Part shown: positions 1-8,944 of the stretch, in pieces | How the letters are laid out: each line of letters begins with the position of its first letter | Position numbering within the stretch: the stretch's first letter is position 1 | Assembly: GCA_041300525.1 (NCBI GenBank) | Contig: JBGLNJ010000001.1 | Location: 1,364,001 to 1,428,000, forward strand | From: JBGLNJ01 sp041300525 | GTDB lineage: Bacteria; Chloroflexota; Anaerolineae; Fen-1058 | Reading direction: 5' to 3' | DNA: 64,000 bases | Made by a program: the position numbers and the translations under genes | The notes under the pieces: generated by a model | The model's database searches: none | The model's input: the letters and a program-made list of their open reading frames with translations, nothing else | Told to the model about the DNA's origin: nothing

Positions 1-180
1 GGCCTAACGACTGATTGATGCGCCCATCTGCTTGCGCCGCGCGTTTCGGCTCTGCCCAGTCGGCGCGGAGCATGCGATGGGAAAGCAGCGCGTCCGCCTC
101 AGGTGTTAACCGGGAGTGTTGAATTGCCCTAATCCCGGCGCACAAAGGCAGACGCCCAATAGATAGAAACGGAGTCCCCC

Positions 181-3100
181 ATGTCCGGTCTAGTCTATCG
201 CAATGCGCCTGGCGCATGCGGCACATTCCTTGCGCTGGCGCTTGTGCTCGTCTTATCCGCGCCCCTGAGCGCCTATACGACACCCTTCCCGTCCGACCCG
301 GGGCAACCCGCACCTCAATCCGCCTCTGAAATTCCACCCCACCTTGGATACGGGGCCAACCTGCGCGATCCCGCTCATATCGAGTCGCTCTTTGCTCCGC
401 TGGGGTTCGAGTGGATCAAGTTGTACGAACAGTACAACGCCTTGCCGACTCAACGCCTCCCCTACCATGTGCTATACCGCATTGACGTTCATCGAGATGA
501 CCGTTGGTCAGGGTCGCCGCTTCGCCCTAACCTCGCCAAGATTGCGAGCGACATCCGGCAGATTGCCCAGAATGGCCTGGGGCGGGTGGAAGCTTACGAG
601 ATCGGCAACGAGCCGAATACCGATTTGCAATGGGAAGGCCAGCCACCAGACCCGGCGGACTATGTGGCCGTCTTGCAAACCGCTTACACGGCAATCAAGG
701 CCGTTGACCCGAACGCTATCGTCGTCAGCGCCGGGCTGGCGCCGGTGGGGCGCATCAAAAACGTCGGAGGACAACCCTGCCGAGCCAACTCGGGCAACGC
801 CTACGATGGCAACAACTGCCAGGCGATGGACGAGCGCGAATACGCCCGCCAGATGTTCAACCGGGGAGCGGGCGCTTACCTGGATGCCTTTGGCTATCAT
901 CCCCAAGGTTTTCCCTACGAGCCGGAGCGCGCGCTCGATCAACTGCCGCCCGACGACAACGGCAACGGCTTTGCCTTCCGTGGCCTGGAAGTGATGCACG
1001 GCATCCTGCAAGAGTACGGCCTGGGCGATAGACCCATCTGGGCCACCGAGTTCGGCTGGCTGCGCGACCCCGCCGAGGACCCGTCCTATACCGAGCACAT
1101 TCCTTCATTGTGTCGCACCGATTATGCGTTAGGCTTTCAAGGTCAATATGGCTGGCAGGTTGTGACCGAAGCTCAGCAGGCCGACTTTCTCAGGCGCGCC
1201 TTTGCGTATGCCGACGCCAACTGGCCCTGGATGGGTGTAATGTTCGTTTGGAACCTGGACTGGCACAATCAAGGCTGGCTGTGCGACTCGATACGCTACT
1301 TTTCGGTGCGCCAAGACAATAACACGGACGACGGTCTCCCGGCGCTGGCCTACGCCGCGCTGCGCGATATGCCGCGCCGCTCGGCCTGGACCGGGCCTTC
1401 GATGACAGTCACACCCGATGGGTTATTCTTGGTGGGCGCGCGGGAGGATCCTCGCACGCTCACGACGACCGTCTCCATCGCGCGCGGCGGCGCGAGTCCG
1501 GTCACGTGGACGGCCAGCTTTGATCCACCTGCGCCAACCGGCCTGACGATTTCGCCTACCACCGGCACGGCTCCCGGCTCCCTGACGGTATCCGCAGACG
1601 CCAGCCTGTTCACGATCACCGGGACATTGCACACGACAGGCTCACTCAGCCTGCCGGCCAGCTACACTTTTACGCTCCACATCACCGCCGATCCGACGAC
1701 GACTGTCGGCAGCCCGTTCACGCTGCCCGTCACGCTGCGCGTGCTCGACCATTGGTATCGAGTGTATCTGCCGCTCGTCCAGAAAAACAGCACGGGCGGA
1801 CCCACGCCTCCGCCGACGCCCACGCCAACCGCTACCGCGTCACCTACGCCTACGCCGACGCCCGGACCTATCACCACGACGACGCGCTTTGGCGCAGCCT
1901 TTATCACCTCTGCCGAAGCGCCCTCCGACGACGCGCGATTCCAAAAATCAGTGGACACCGGCGCGGGCATGGATCGCTGGCCGCTCTACTGGCAAGCGGT
2001 CGAGCAAAATCCAGGCAGCTTTGCGTGGAACGACAAGCCGCATGAAGTGGATCGCGCCGTGATCGGCGACGTTACACATGGCTTGCAGCCGCTCGTGATC
2101 TTGATGAACACGCCGAGCTTTTACGCCACTGGCGGCAACCGGTTCGCGCCCATGCCGCGCGTCGGCGAGACACTCCAAATGAGGTCCGCCGGCATTGGGG
2201 TGCAGAGCATTTCGTCCGTCTCTGCCGCGGGCAGCGCGCCGGTCAGGCTCTATGAGTCGGTGTTTACGGATGGGACCGACATACCCGGCTCCGCCAAGAC
2301 CATCAACCCTAACAACCCGTGGGCGCGCTTTGTGTATCAGGCCGTCAGCCGCTACAAGCCCGGCGGAGTGTTGGCGCAACAGCAAGGCTGGACGGCTAGT
2401 CAGGGCGTGCGGCACTGGGAAATCTGGAACGAAGAAGACTATAGCGGCTTTTGGATTGGAACCTATTCCGAGTACGCACGCCTTTTGAAGGTCGCCTACC
2501 TGGCCGCTCGCCACGCCGACCCACAGGCCAAGATCATTTTCGGCGGGCTGGCCAACATTGATCCCGAGTCCACCTGGCTCAAAGACACGCTGTCGGTCAT
2601 CAACACCTATCCCGATAAAGACGCCAACAACTGGTTCTTTGATAGCGTGGCCGAGCACAACTATGTCCGGGCGTGGGGCACATTCAATTACCTGTACAAG
2701 GCCTGGGGAACACTCAATTCTTACACCGTCACGAACAAGACGCTGTGGGTGACGGAAAGCAATGTGTGGTCGTGCGACGATGGCCCCATCACGCCGCCAT
2801 GCTTCCACGACGACGGATCGCCGGTTGAACTCCGCGCCAACCTGGAAGAGCAAGCGACGTTCGTCGTGCAGAGTGCGACGTACGCCACCTGGATCAACAC
2901 ACTCATGCCGGTGGAGACAGTCTTTCACTTTCAGATGTACGACGACTGCAACGACCCGATCCCTGGCACGACCTGGGGCGGCGGGCTGGGGCTGATGCGC
3001 AACCCGACGACCTCGCCCTGCTTCAACACTTGGCTGCCCAACACGCCGCGTCCGGCGTATGCCGCGTTCCAGTCCGTCACGCGCAACCTGACCGACGTCA

Positions 3101-3411
3101 CACCCAAATGGCGCAAGCGGCCAACGCCCAATCAAGAGCTGTTCGCGTTCTATCGCCTGTCCACGCAAGAGCGCGTGCTGGCGATGTGGGCGCGCGGCTA
3201 TGTCACCGAAACCGCCGTGATCTCTGCGACGAGCACGAGCGCGCAACTCACCTGGTATAATGGCTCGCAAACCATCATGCCGACTGGCGGCGTGTACACG
3301 ATCACGCTCCCGGCGGCGACGAACAATGCCTTCAACGATCTCAGTGCGCCTATCGGCGGGCGGCCCTATTTCCTCATCGAGTCCGACCCCTCCGGCACGG
3401 GCGGGCAGTAA
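181..3411 (+). CDS. Secreted two-module glycoside hydrolase-like protein
   Basis: Probable extracellular polysaccharide-degrading enzyme of 1076 residues. Residues 1-31 form a signal peptide (hydrophobic core FLALALVLVLS). Module 1 (about 50-400) resembles a clan GH-A (beta/alpha)8 barrel: YEIGNEPN places a candidate acid/base at Glu144 and WATEFGW a candidate nucleophile at Glu290. A beta-sandwich-like stretch (about 400-535) and a Pro/Thr linker (about 538-565) lead to module 2 (about 570-1000), where WEIWNEED (Glu751) and LWVTESN (Glu859) take the same roles. The gene therefore carries two barrels in tandem. The family number and substrate cannot be fixed by eye (GH5/GH39/GH42-like are all possible). 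The ATG at 181 follows a short GGAG. A perfect hairpin lies just after the stop. Confidence 0.8.
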   Translation: MSGLVYRNAPGACGTFLALALVLVLSAPLSAYTTPFPSDPGQPAPQSASEIPPHLGYGANLRDPAHIESLFAPLGFEWIKLYEQYNALPTQRLPYHVLYRIDVHRDDRWSGSPLRPNLAKIASDIRQIAQNGLGRVEAYEIGNEPNTDLQWEGQPPDPADYVAVLQTAYTAIKAVDPNAIVVSAGLAPVGRIKNVGGQPCRANSGNAYDGNNCQAMDEREYARQMFNRGAGAYLDAFGYHPQGFPYEPERALDQLPPDDNGNGFAFRGLEVMHGILQEYGLGDRPIWATEFGWLRDPAEDPSYTEHIPSLCRTDYALGFQGQYGWQVVTEAQQADFLRRAFAYADANWPWMGVMFVWNLDWHNQGWLCDSIRYFSVRQDNNTDDGLPALAYAALRDMPRRSAWTGPSMTVTPDGLFLVGAREDPRTLTTTVSIARGGASPVTWTASFDPPAPTGLTISPTTGTAPGSLTVSADASLFTITGTLHTTGSLSLPASYTFTLHITADPTTTVGSPFTLPVTLRVLDHWYRVYLPLVQKNSTGGPTPPPTPTPTATASPTPTPTPGPITTTTRFGAAFITSAEAPSDDARFQKSVDTGAGMDRWPLYWQAVEQNPGSFAWNDKPHEVDRAVIGDVTHGLQPLVILMNTPSFYATGGNRFAPMPRVGETLQMRSAGIGVQSISSVSAAGSAPVRLYESVFTDGTDIPGSAKTINPNNPWARFVYQAVSRYKPGGVLAQQQGWTASQGVRHWEIWNEEDYSGFWIGTYSEYARLLKVAYLAARHADPQAKIIFGGLANIDPESTWLKDTLSVINTYPDKDANNWFFDSVAEHNYVRAWGTFNYLYKAWGTLNSYTVTNKTLWVTESNVWSCDDGPITPPCFHDDGSPVELRANLEEQATFVVQSATYATWINTLMPVETVFHFQMYDDCNDPIPGTTWGGGLGLMRNPTTSPCFNTWLPNTPRPAYAAFQSVTRNLTDVTPKWRKRPTPNQELFAFYRLSTQERVLAMWARGYVTETAVISATSTSAQLTWYNGSQTIMPTGGVYTITLPAATNNAFNDLSAPIGGRPYFLIESDPSGTGGQ

Positions 3412-3438
3412 CCACAAACGCAAGACGCAAGATACAAG

Positions 3439-3480
3439 GTGTAAAACGGGGAACGATCATCATCGTTCCCCGTTTTACAC
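3439..3480 (+). terminator. Perfect 19-bp hairpin after the glycoside hydrolase gene
   Basis: The left arm 3439-3457 and right arm 3462-3480 are exact reverse complements around a 4-base loop. It starts 28 bases after the stop codon, which suits transcription termination or mRNA 3'-end protection. No clean T-run follows, so classical intrinsic termination is uncertain. Confidence 0.6.
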
Positions 3481-3540
3481 TGCCTCTTTGTTGCCGAGCC
3501 GCGTGGCGAAGGTCGCCCTTGACGGCTCGCCAAGCAGGCT

Positions 3541-3771
3541 GTATAGTCCTTTCGATGATATGTTCAAAGCTAAAGGCTTTGAGCCGAAAGGCCCAGATCC
3601 AATCAGTGGTCAGGGAAGCTACATTAGCCCGCAGACCGGTCGTAGGTATTACATTGTCCTGGTGGAACATACAAGAAAGGAATAGAGCTTCCTCATGTCG
3701 ATGTTCATCGCCCAGATTGGTCACCCTCGCCCAAGAGTAAATTTCCTTTAGGAGGTAAACTGTATGAGTGA
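3541..3771 (+). pseudogene. Frameshifted polymorphic-toxin C-terminal domain
   Basis: Remnant of a polymorphic-toxin tip domain. One frame reads SPFDDMFKAKGFEPKGPDP, then GQGSYISPQTGRRYYI, and is lost at about 3656. Restoring one base there (ATTGTCCTG read as ATTGATCCTG) continues as IDPGGTYKKGIELPHVDVHR and ends in KFPLGGKLYE with a stop at 3769-3771. The order G-SY(I)-P-TGR-Y-ID-GG-YKKG-PHVDV is that of toxin modules found at the ends of Rhs/contact-dependent toxins (type-24-like, from memory). No delivery domains are present, so only the tip survives. The stop overlaps the start of the next gene by 8 bases, the usual toxin-immunity packing. Base composition is visibly more AT-rich than the host genes. 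Confidence 0.7.
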
Positions 3772-3994
3772 GTCACTTCTAACATTTGAACTTGGAAAAC
3801 CCGGAAATACACTCGAAATTCACATGAATGAAGAGGGACTATCCCGGCTTATTGATAGGCTCCAACGAATCCCTAAACACGGTGGACACGATCACCTAAT
3901 GACAGCGAAGTGGGGAGGCGGAGAACTGTCAGAAGAAACACAAGGAAAGAACAACCAGCTTATTGATCATGTCAAGATAATCTTGTGGCCTTAA
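3764..3994 (+). CDS. Imm32-like immunity protein
   Basis: A complete 76-aa acidic protein with no signal peptide. The pattern LTFELG near the N-terminus, GLSRLIDRLQRI, then GGHDHLMTAKWGGGELSE, and a hydrophobic end (HVKIILWP) matches what I know of the Imm32 family, cytosolic antidotes to polymorphic toxins. The ATG at 3764 has a near-ideal AGGAGG at 3750-3755, eight bases upstream, and overlaps the stop of the broken toxin domain. Family knowledge and context together suggest neutralisation of the toxin domain just upstream. The toxin is frameshifted while this gene is intact, so it may be an orphan antidote against kin or competitors. Function is inferred from pattern only. Confidence 0.7.
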   Translation: MSESLLTFELGKPGNTLEIHMNEEGLSRLIDRLQRIPKHGGHDHLMTAKWGGGELSEETQGKNNQLIDHVKIILWP

Positions 3995-4221
3995 TCATGA
4001 GGCGAGTGCGTAGGGCTGGCCCATTTTGCCCGCCGCACTCCCAAGCAGAAAGGTACTTGGTGGCAATTCTGCCTGCCAGACGCGATGCCTTGCCAAGCAA
4101 GGGGAAAGTTTATCGCTTTCTTGGACAGTGTGGCGCTCGGGTCGCTCTCCAGTGTTACCATACCGAATGGGTGGTTAAGATAAATGATCTAACTACAAGA
4201 CCAGAGGACTATTCGACCACC

Positions 4222-4810
4222 ATGCTCAACCTTGATCGGCAAAATGCCTACCGCGCGCGTTACCAGGCGTCGCATCCCGGCTGGCAGACCAGCGGCCAGG
4301 TGTACGAATCCTTCGTCCGCCTATACACCGGACGGCATCGCGCGAAGCGTGCCGTCCTACCGCACGTCGTCCGCTGGCTGGACGTGGGCTGCGGACGCGG
4401 CGGGATCGTGGAACTCTTGGGCGGAGAAGTGACGCTGTGCGTCGGGGCTGACCTCGACCTGGCGTCGCTGCGCGAACATCGTGCGCCGCACACGCGCCGC
4501 GTCGCCGCGCCGGTGGATGCGCTGCCGTTCGCGGACGAATCCTTCGACTTGGTGACTTGCTCGTGGGTGATGGAGCACCTGGCCGACCCGCACCGCGCGT
4601 TCACTCAAATCGCCCGCGTGCTGGCCCCCGGCGGACACTGGGTGTTCCTCACACCCAATGTGCGCAACCCGTTGACGTTCGCCAACCGGTTGATGCGGGG
4701 GCCGTTGCAGGCCTGGCTCGTGCGCCGGTTGTATGCCCGCACCGAATCCGACACCTTCCCCGTGCGTTACCGCGCCAACACGCCGGATCGCATCGAGCAA
4801 CTGGCGCGTG
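4222..4810 (+). pseudogene. Class I SAM-dependent methyltransferase, 3' end lost
   Basis: N-terminal about 196 residues of a type-11-like methyltransferase. Motif I is WLDVGCGRGGIVELL (from about residue 52), followed by the acidic VGADLD, then LPFADESFDLVTCSWVMEHL and VLAPGGHWVFLTPN. The reading frame stays open beyond about 4810, but the protein after RIEQLARD no longer resembles the family, where an AAGF-type strand and C-terminal subdomain should follow. The same position cuts the permease on the other strand. The ATG at 4222 is the first methionine in frame with sensible family alignment; an open but unconvincing extension runs back to 3985. Sequence 3995-4221 has no gene that I can support. 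Confidence 0.75.
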
Positions 4811-5820
4811 ACCAGCAAGCCTTGCACCACCGGCCAGTCCACGTTCGAAATCGCGTCAATATTCATGCGCCCCATGCCCGGCCAGGAAAAGATCGTTTCG
4901 GTAATGATCGCCCCGGCGAACAGCGCCGGCAGCGTCAGCGCCAGAATAGTGATGAGCGGGATGAGGGCATTGCGCAAGCCATGCTTGAGAATGACGACGT
5001 TCTCTCGCAAGCCCTTGGCGCGCGCCGTGCGCATATAATCCTGCCGCAGCACCTCGAGCATGGAAGTGCGAGTATAGCGGACCCACCCGGCCATGTTAAA
5101 GTAGGTCAGCACGAGCGCGGGCAAGGCCACGTGCCGCAGTCCGTCCAGGATCGTTGGCCATTCTTTGCCGGCCAGGTCGGGATACGTGCGCCCGAACGAA
5201 AGGATGCGGGAGAACGCTTCGATAACGTCGCCGGGCGCGCCCGCCTCGCGCACGCCGCTGGTGGGGAACCAGCCCAACGCCACCGAAAAGATCGCCATGG
5301 CCATCAGCCCCGTCCAAAAGGTGGGCATGGACTGGCCGAAAAACGCCAGCGCCGTCGCCACATAGTCCATGATCGAATACTGTTTGACGGCAGAATAGAT
5401 GCCGATGGGCACAGCCAGCGCAATCGCCAGAAAGGTCGAAATGCTCATCAACAGCACCGTATAGCCCACGCGCCCCCAGATCATTTGCAGCACCGGCGTG
5501 CCGGTCTGCATGGTCCACGACTGACCAAAGTCACCCTGGACCACTCTGGACAGCCAGCGGACATAGCGCCCCTGGTCAAACCGGCAGGGCTGTTGCTGCC
5601 CGTCCACCTTGGGGCAGTATTGTCCCGGCAACACTGGCTTGTCCAGATTGAGCAGGGCGTTCAGGCGATCAATGTGCGACTGGCCCAGCCGGGGGTTAGC
5701 GAGCTTGAGCATGTCGAACGGCCCGCCCGGCACGATGTTGAGCACCACATAGATCAGCACCGAGATAAAGAACAGCAGGATGAACGATTGAAAGACTCGC
5801 CGGATGATAAAGCTCGTCAT
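4810..5820 (-). pseudogene. Peptide ABC transporter permease (DppB/OppB type), 3' end lost
   Basis: Inner-membrane permease for di/oligopeptides or similar solutes. It begins MTSFIIRRVFQSFILLFF (first membrane helix), keeps a short periplasmic insert with Cys residues, five recognisable helices and the EAA-like loop with ARAKGLREN. It reaches the family end region at FSWPGMGR and VDWPVVQGLLV, about residue 335. There the last helix and the usual DPR(I/V)RY ending are missing and the frame runs into antisense methyltransferase sequence. It sits downstream of the peptide-binding lipoprotein on the same strand, as in dpp/opp operons, but the partner permease and ATPases that should follow are absent. 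Confidence 0.8.
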
Positions 5821-5892
5821 GTCAGTTGCTCCTCGTCTTCAGGCGTAAGCGCCGAGGCCTCGGGAAGAACGATCAAGTGGGGATGGATTGAT

Positions 5893-5958
5893 CCACGAAA
5901 GACACAAAGAGACACCAAGCCGGGCTGAACGTCTTTGTATCCTTTGTCTTCTTCGTGG
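5893..5958. repeat. Imperfect inverted repeat between binding protein and permease
   Basis: CCACGAAAGACACAAAGA at 5893-5910 pairs imperfectly with CCTTTGTCTTCTTCGTGG at 5941-5958. Arms of this flavour recur between genes in many GC-rich environmental genomes. It lies in the 281-base gap between two genes of one likely operon and could attenuate permease expression. Confidence 0.5.
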
Positions 5959-6101
5959 GTACACCCGCCAGCCGGCCAGCGCCCAACGCCTGACTTACAG
6001 GCCGCCAGGACACGAACGCCAAGCTGTGTCCTGGCGGCCAACAGGTCAGAGAGCAGGATCTGACAGGTCTCACACAGCGAACCCGTCAGATCAGAACCAA
6101 C

Positions 6102-8033
6102 TTACTTGCTCAACTCCCATGTCCACGCGTTCCAGCCGCATGGCGCGTTGTTGGTCGGGCCGCAGGTATAGCCCTTGAACCCAGGCCGGGCGGCGAGGGG
6201 CACAGCGTTTACAAAGAGCGGGATAACCGGCACTTCGGTGGTCCAGGCCTTGAAGAACGGCGCGTAGGCTGCAATGCGCTTGTCGCGGGACACTACGATT
6301 TCGGCATTGTTCTCGGCGTCGTTCACGGCCTTGTCGGCATCCTTGTTGCACCAGCCGGGGTTGTTCTGGCCGGACCAACTGTTTTCCTTGGTCTGGATGG
6401 CCGAGCAGTTGTACATACCCCAGAAGCCGGGGTCGTCGCCGCCGATCCAGGTATAGATGGCGGCGTCAAAGGTGCGGCAGTTGAGTGGGCCGCCAGCGGA
6501 GCAGGTGGCAAATAGCCCGCGGCCATACAGGAATTGAAGGTTGGTGCCGACGTTGACGGCCTTCCACATGGACTGGATCACCTGCGCCAGCTTTTGGCGG
6601 TCGGCGCGGTCGGTCGTCATCAGGGTGATTTCCAGGTTCTTGGTGACTTCCTTGCCGCCTTCGGTCACCTTCTTGTTGCAGGGCAGCGCCTTGCAGTCCC
6701 AGCCGGCTTCGGCGAGCAGCGCCTTGGCCTTTTCCTTGTCGAAGGGGTACTTCATAAAGTCGTCGGTGTAGGCCCAGCTATTGGTCTTGAGGATAGCGCC
6801 GGGCAGTTCGGCCGGGGCGTACTTGCCATAGTACAGGGTGTCAATCAGCGCCTTTTTGTCAATGGCATAGTACAGCGCCTGGCGCACCTTGAGGTCGTCC
6901 AGCGGGAACTTTTGTGTGTTGATGTCAATGTGTTCCCAGGAGTATTCGTTAAAGTACCACACCTTGTACAAGCCCGCGGCGGCGATCTTGTCCAGGTCGG
7001 GCGAGTCGCTGGGGGTCAGGCCGGCCACGCTGGTTGTGGCGTCAATCTCACCCTTCTGGAGTGAGGCGATGACGGCCTTGGTATCCGCAAAGAAACGCCA
7101 GACGATGGTCTTGATCTTGGGGTCGCCCAACGGGAAGGGCTTGTCGCTCTTTTCCAGCACGAGTTCCTGGCCCTGCTTCCATTCCTTCACCACGTACGGG
7201 CCATCACCGACCGGCTTTTTGGCATAGTCGCTCTTGGCCTGATCCTTGGCTGGGGTCTTGGAGACGATGTGGTCAGGGCGGAAGAAAACGGCGTTCCAGT
7301 AGACCGCGTCAACGACCGGCTGGTTCGTGGCAGACAGGCCGGCATCCTTATAGTCGCCCACGAACTTTTCGAACGGGACGTTGCCCTTGAGCGTGCCGGC
7401 CTCAGCCTGCTTGGCCTGAGTGGTGCTCATCCACATGATCGTAAAGGTCTTGTCATCCACAACTTTATAGTCATAGATCTTTTCTTGGAAGAGGCGGCTG
7501 GCGATCTCAAAGTCGGGATCCATGGCCAGCTTCCAGTAGGCAAGCGCGTCCTTGGATGTGACCGGGGTGCCATCGGTCCAGCGCCAATCCTTGCGGATCT
7601 TGTAGGTGACCTCGAGGTGTTTGTCGGCGCCTTCACCCACCCACTTGGCGCCGCCGTTCTCAATCGTCGGGACGGTCTCGCAGCCAAACGGGACCCACTC
7701 GGTCTTTTCGTTCTGGCCCATGCAGCCCACATTAATGGGGGCCAGGACGACCGTGCGCGCCATCATGGAGCCGATGTCGGCATGCAGCGTGTCGGGCTCT
7801 TGTTGCAACGCGATCACGACGGTATCCGACGGCTTTTCAGCCGGCTTGGGCGGCACGGCGGTCGGCGGCACTGGCGTGGCCGTCACGACGACGGTTTTGC
7901 TCTCGACCACCGGCGTGCCGGCCACAATCTTGGTGACCTCGACGGTCTGAACGATGGTTTGCGGCTGGCAAGCCGTCAATACCATGCTCGCCAACACGAT
8001 CAACGAAACAACGGCAAACATTTTGCGTGACAT
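6102..8033 (-). CDS. Peptide ABC transporter substrate-binding lipoprotein (SBP family 5)
   Basis: Extracytoplasmic solute-binding protein of 643 aa that would deliver peptides or similar solutes to the permease encoded downstream. The lipoprotein signal is MSRKMFAVVSLIVLASMVLTACQ with lipobox LTAC, followed by a Thr/Val/Pro-rich spacer (about 25-70). The body has SBP-5 landmarks: WRWTDGTPVTSKDALAYW, GDGPYVVKEW, and LDDLKVRQALYYAIDKKALI. The C-terminal part carries several Cys residues (CSAGGPLNC, CGPTNNAPCGW), probably disulfides. The start at 8033 is preferred over an upstream in-frame methionine because GGAGGAG lies just upstream and the signal peptide begins there. The binding protein is complete although its permease partner is truncated. 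Confidence 0.92.
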   Translation of the reverse strand: MSRKMFAVVSLIVLASMVLTACQPQTIVQTVEVTKIVAGTPVVESKTVVVTATPVPPTAVPPKPAEKPSDTVVIALQQEPDTLHADIGSMMARTVVLAPINVGCMGQNEKTEWVPFGCETVPTIENGGAKWVGEGADKHLEVTYKIRKDWRWTDGTPVTSKDALAYWKLAMDPDFEIASRLFQEKIYDYKVVDDKTFTIMWMSTTQAKQAEAGTLKGNVPFEKFVGDYKDAGLSATNQPVVDAVYWNAVFFRPDHIVSKTPAKDQAKSDYAKKPVGDGPYVVKEWKQGQELVLEKSDKPFPLGDPKIKTIVWRFFADTKAVIASLQKGEIDATTSVAGLTPSDSPDLDKIAAAGLYKVWYFNEYSWEHIDINTQKFPLDDLKVRQALYYAIDKKALIDTLYYGKYAPAELPGAILKTNSWAYTDDFMKYPFDKEKAKALLAEAGWDCKALPCNKKVTEGGKEVTKNLEITLMTTDRADRQKLAQVIQSMWKAVNVGTNLQFLYGRGLFATCSAGGPLNCRTFDAAIYTWIGGDDPGFWGMYNCSAIQTKENSWSGQNNPGWCNKDADKAVNDAENNAEIVVSRDKRIAAYAPFFKAWTTEVPVIPLFVNAVPLAARPGFKGYTCGPTNNAPCGWNAWTWELSK

Positions 8034-8435
8034 TTTTCTCTCCTCCAAAATATGGGAATCGGAAGTGGATATCAATGGTACTCGGAACACACGGGTTGGA
8101 TTTGCGAACATCACCTCCTTTTTGCTATCGGGGGTAAGCTTGCCTTCACATCGCCCGCCGCAGCGCGAGCCATCCTCAATGGCGGCGGCTGTCTTTCGGT
8201 AGGCAAGCTATGCTAGGGCTTTATCCTCAACACAATCGTTCAGATTCGACAATTATCATGTCGAAATCGCGCTCGAAAAGTGTTCTGCCAGACCGGTTTT
8301 GATTGCCAAAATTCAAAAAGATGCGTCACGTTGGAAACCAGAAGTAGGATATACAAGGGAGCTTGCATCATAAAAGTTATACCACGTTTGCAGTGGGCCG
8401 TCAATCCAATTGACCCTTTACAGGCCCAAAAAACG

Positions 8436-8454
8436 TGTAACAGTTCTGTAACAG
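8436..8454 (+). promoter_or_regulatory. Direct repeat TGTAACAG spaced 11 bp, candidate operator
   Basis: TGTAACAG occurs at 8436-8443 and 8447-8454, exactly 11 bases apart. A weaker copy, TGAAACAT, starts at 8468. Direct repeats one helical turn apart are what SARP-type (BTAD) regulators recognise, and the neighbouring gene encodes one. Use by that regulator is inference. Confidence 0.35.
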
Positions 8455-8843
8455 CACGTCACGACTCTGAAACATCCTGTCAAAAAACCGAACCACGCCT
8501 GGGTCGAATGTGGGCCGTCGCCCATATCGGAGCAACGCTGCGCACTCACCTGTGGCATAGACGGGTCGGAAATCAAATGGGTGCATCCAAATTTTCTGCC
8601 ATCGATGGGTCGTGGGCGACGAATAGATGCAATTGACGGCAGGTAGATTATACCCGCGCAGGAAAGGGTTGTCAACCACGCGGCATTCTCTCATGATAAT
8701 ATTCCGCTGCGCACTGTGCAATTTGCGCGGTTGTGATACAATCATAGGCGTGTAGAGCATAGCGCTAACGGATCGTGCCGGCCCGCGCGGCATGGGGTGT
8801 GCAAGCCGTATGTGACATCCAAGAGCAGCGGCTCGCCGAATCG

Positions 8844-8882
8844 CAGTTCGGCGAACAGTAGTTCGGCGAACAGTAGTTCGGT
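8844..8882. repeat. Short tandem repeat, unit about 15 bases
   Basis: A 15-base unit AGTTCGGCGAACAGT is repeated about 2.5 times just upstream of the regulator start. It may be a slippage-prone site or a leader structure, since TTCGGCGAA is self-complementary. Confidence 0.6.
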
Positions 8883-8944
8883 AGACGAATCGTTGACGTT
8901 CGGCGCGGCATCCCGGCCGCCCTTTGCAGATCAGGAGTTGCGCC

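Larger units (their letters stand above)
8034..8944. other. Divergent intergenic region, no supported gene
   Basis: This 911-base gap separates the divergent binding-protein and regulator genes. Short open frames (for example 8280-8636) show no family resemblance. It contains an 11-bp-spaced direct repeat (8436-8454), a possible -10 TACAAT at 8737-8742 facing the regulator with no good -35, and a short tandem repeat at 8844-8882. Confidence 0.5.

Noticed and set aside
1..180. Possible end of an upstream gene
   Set aside because: No frame shows a recognisable protein end, and no tRNA or promoter pattern could be supported.
1948..3423. Minus-strand open frame of 491 codons
   Set aside because: Antisense to module 2 of the glycoside hydrolase; Arg-rich and without recognisable domains.
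3985..4221. N-terminal extension of the methyltransferase frame
   Set aside because: The added residues have no similarity to the family, overlap the immunity gene and lack a ribosome site.
8280..8636. 118-codon plus-strand frame in the divergent gap
   Set aside because: Cys-rich random-looking sequence, no ribosome site, and it overlaps the candidate operator repeats.
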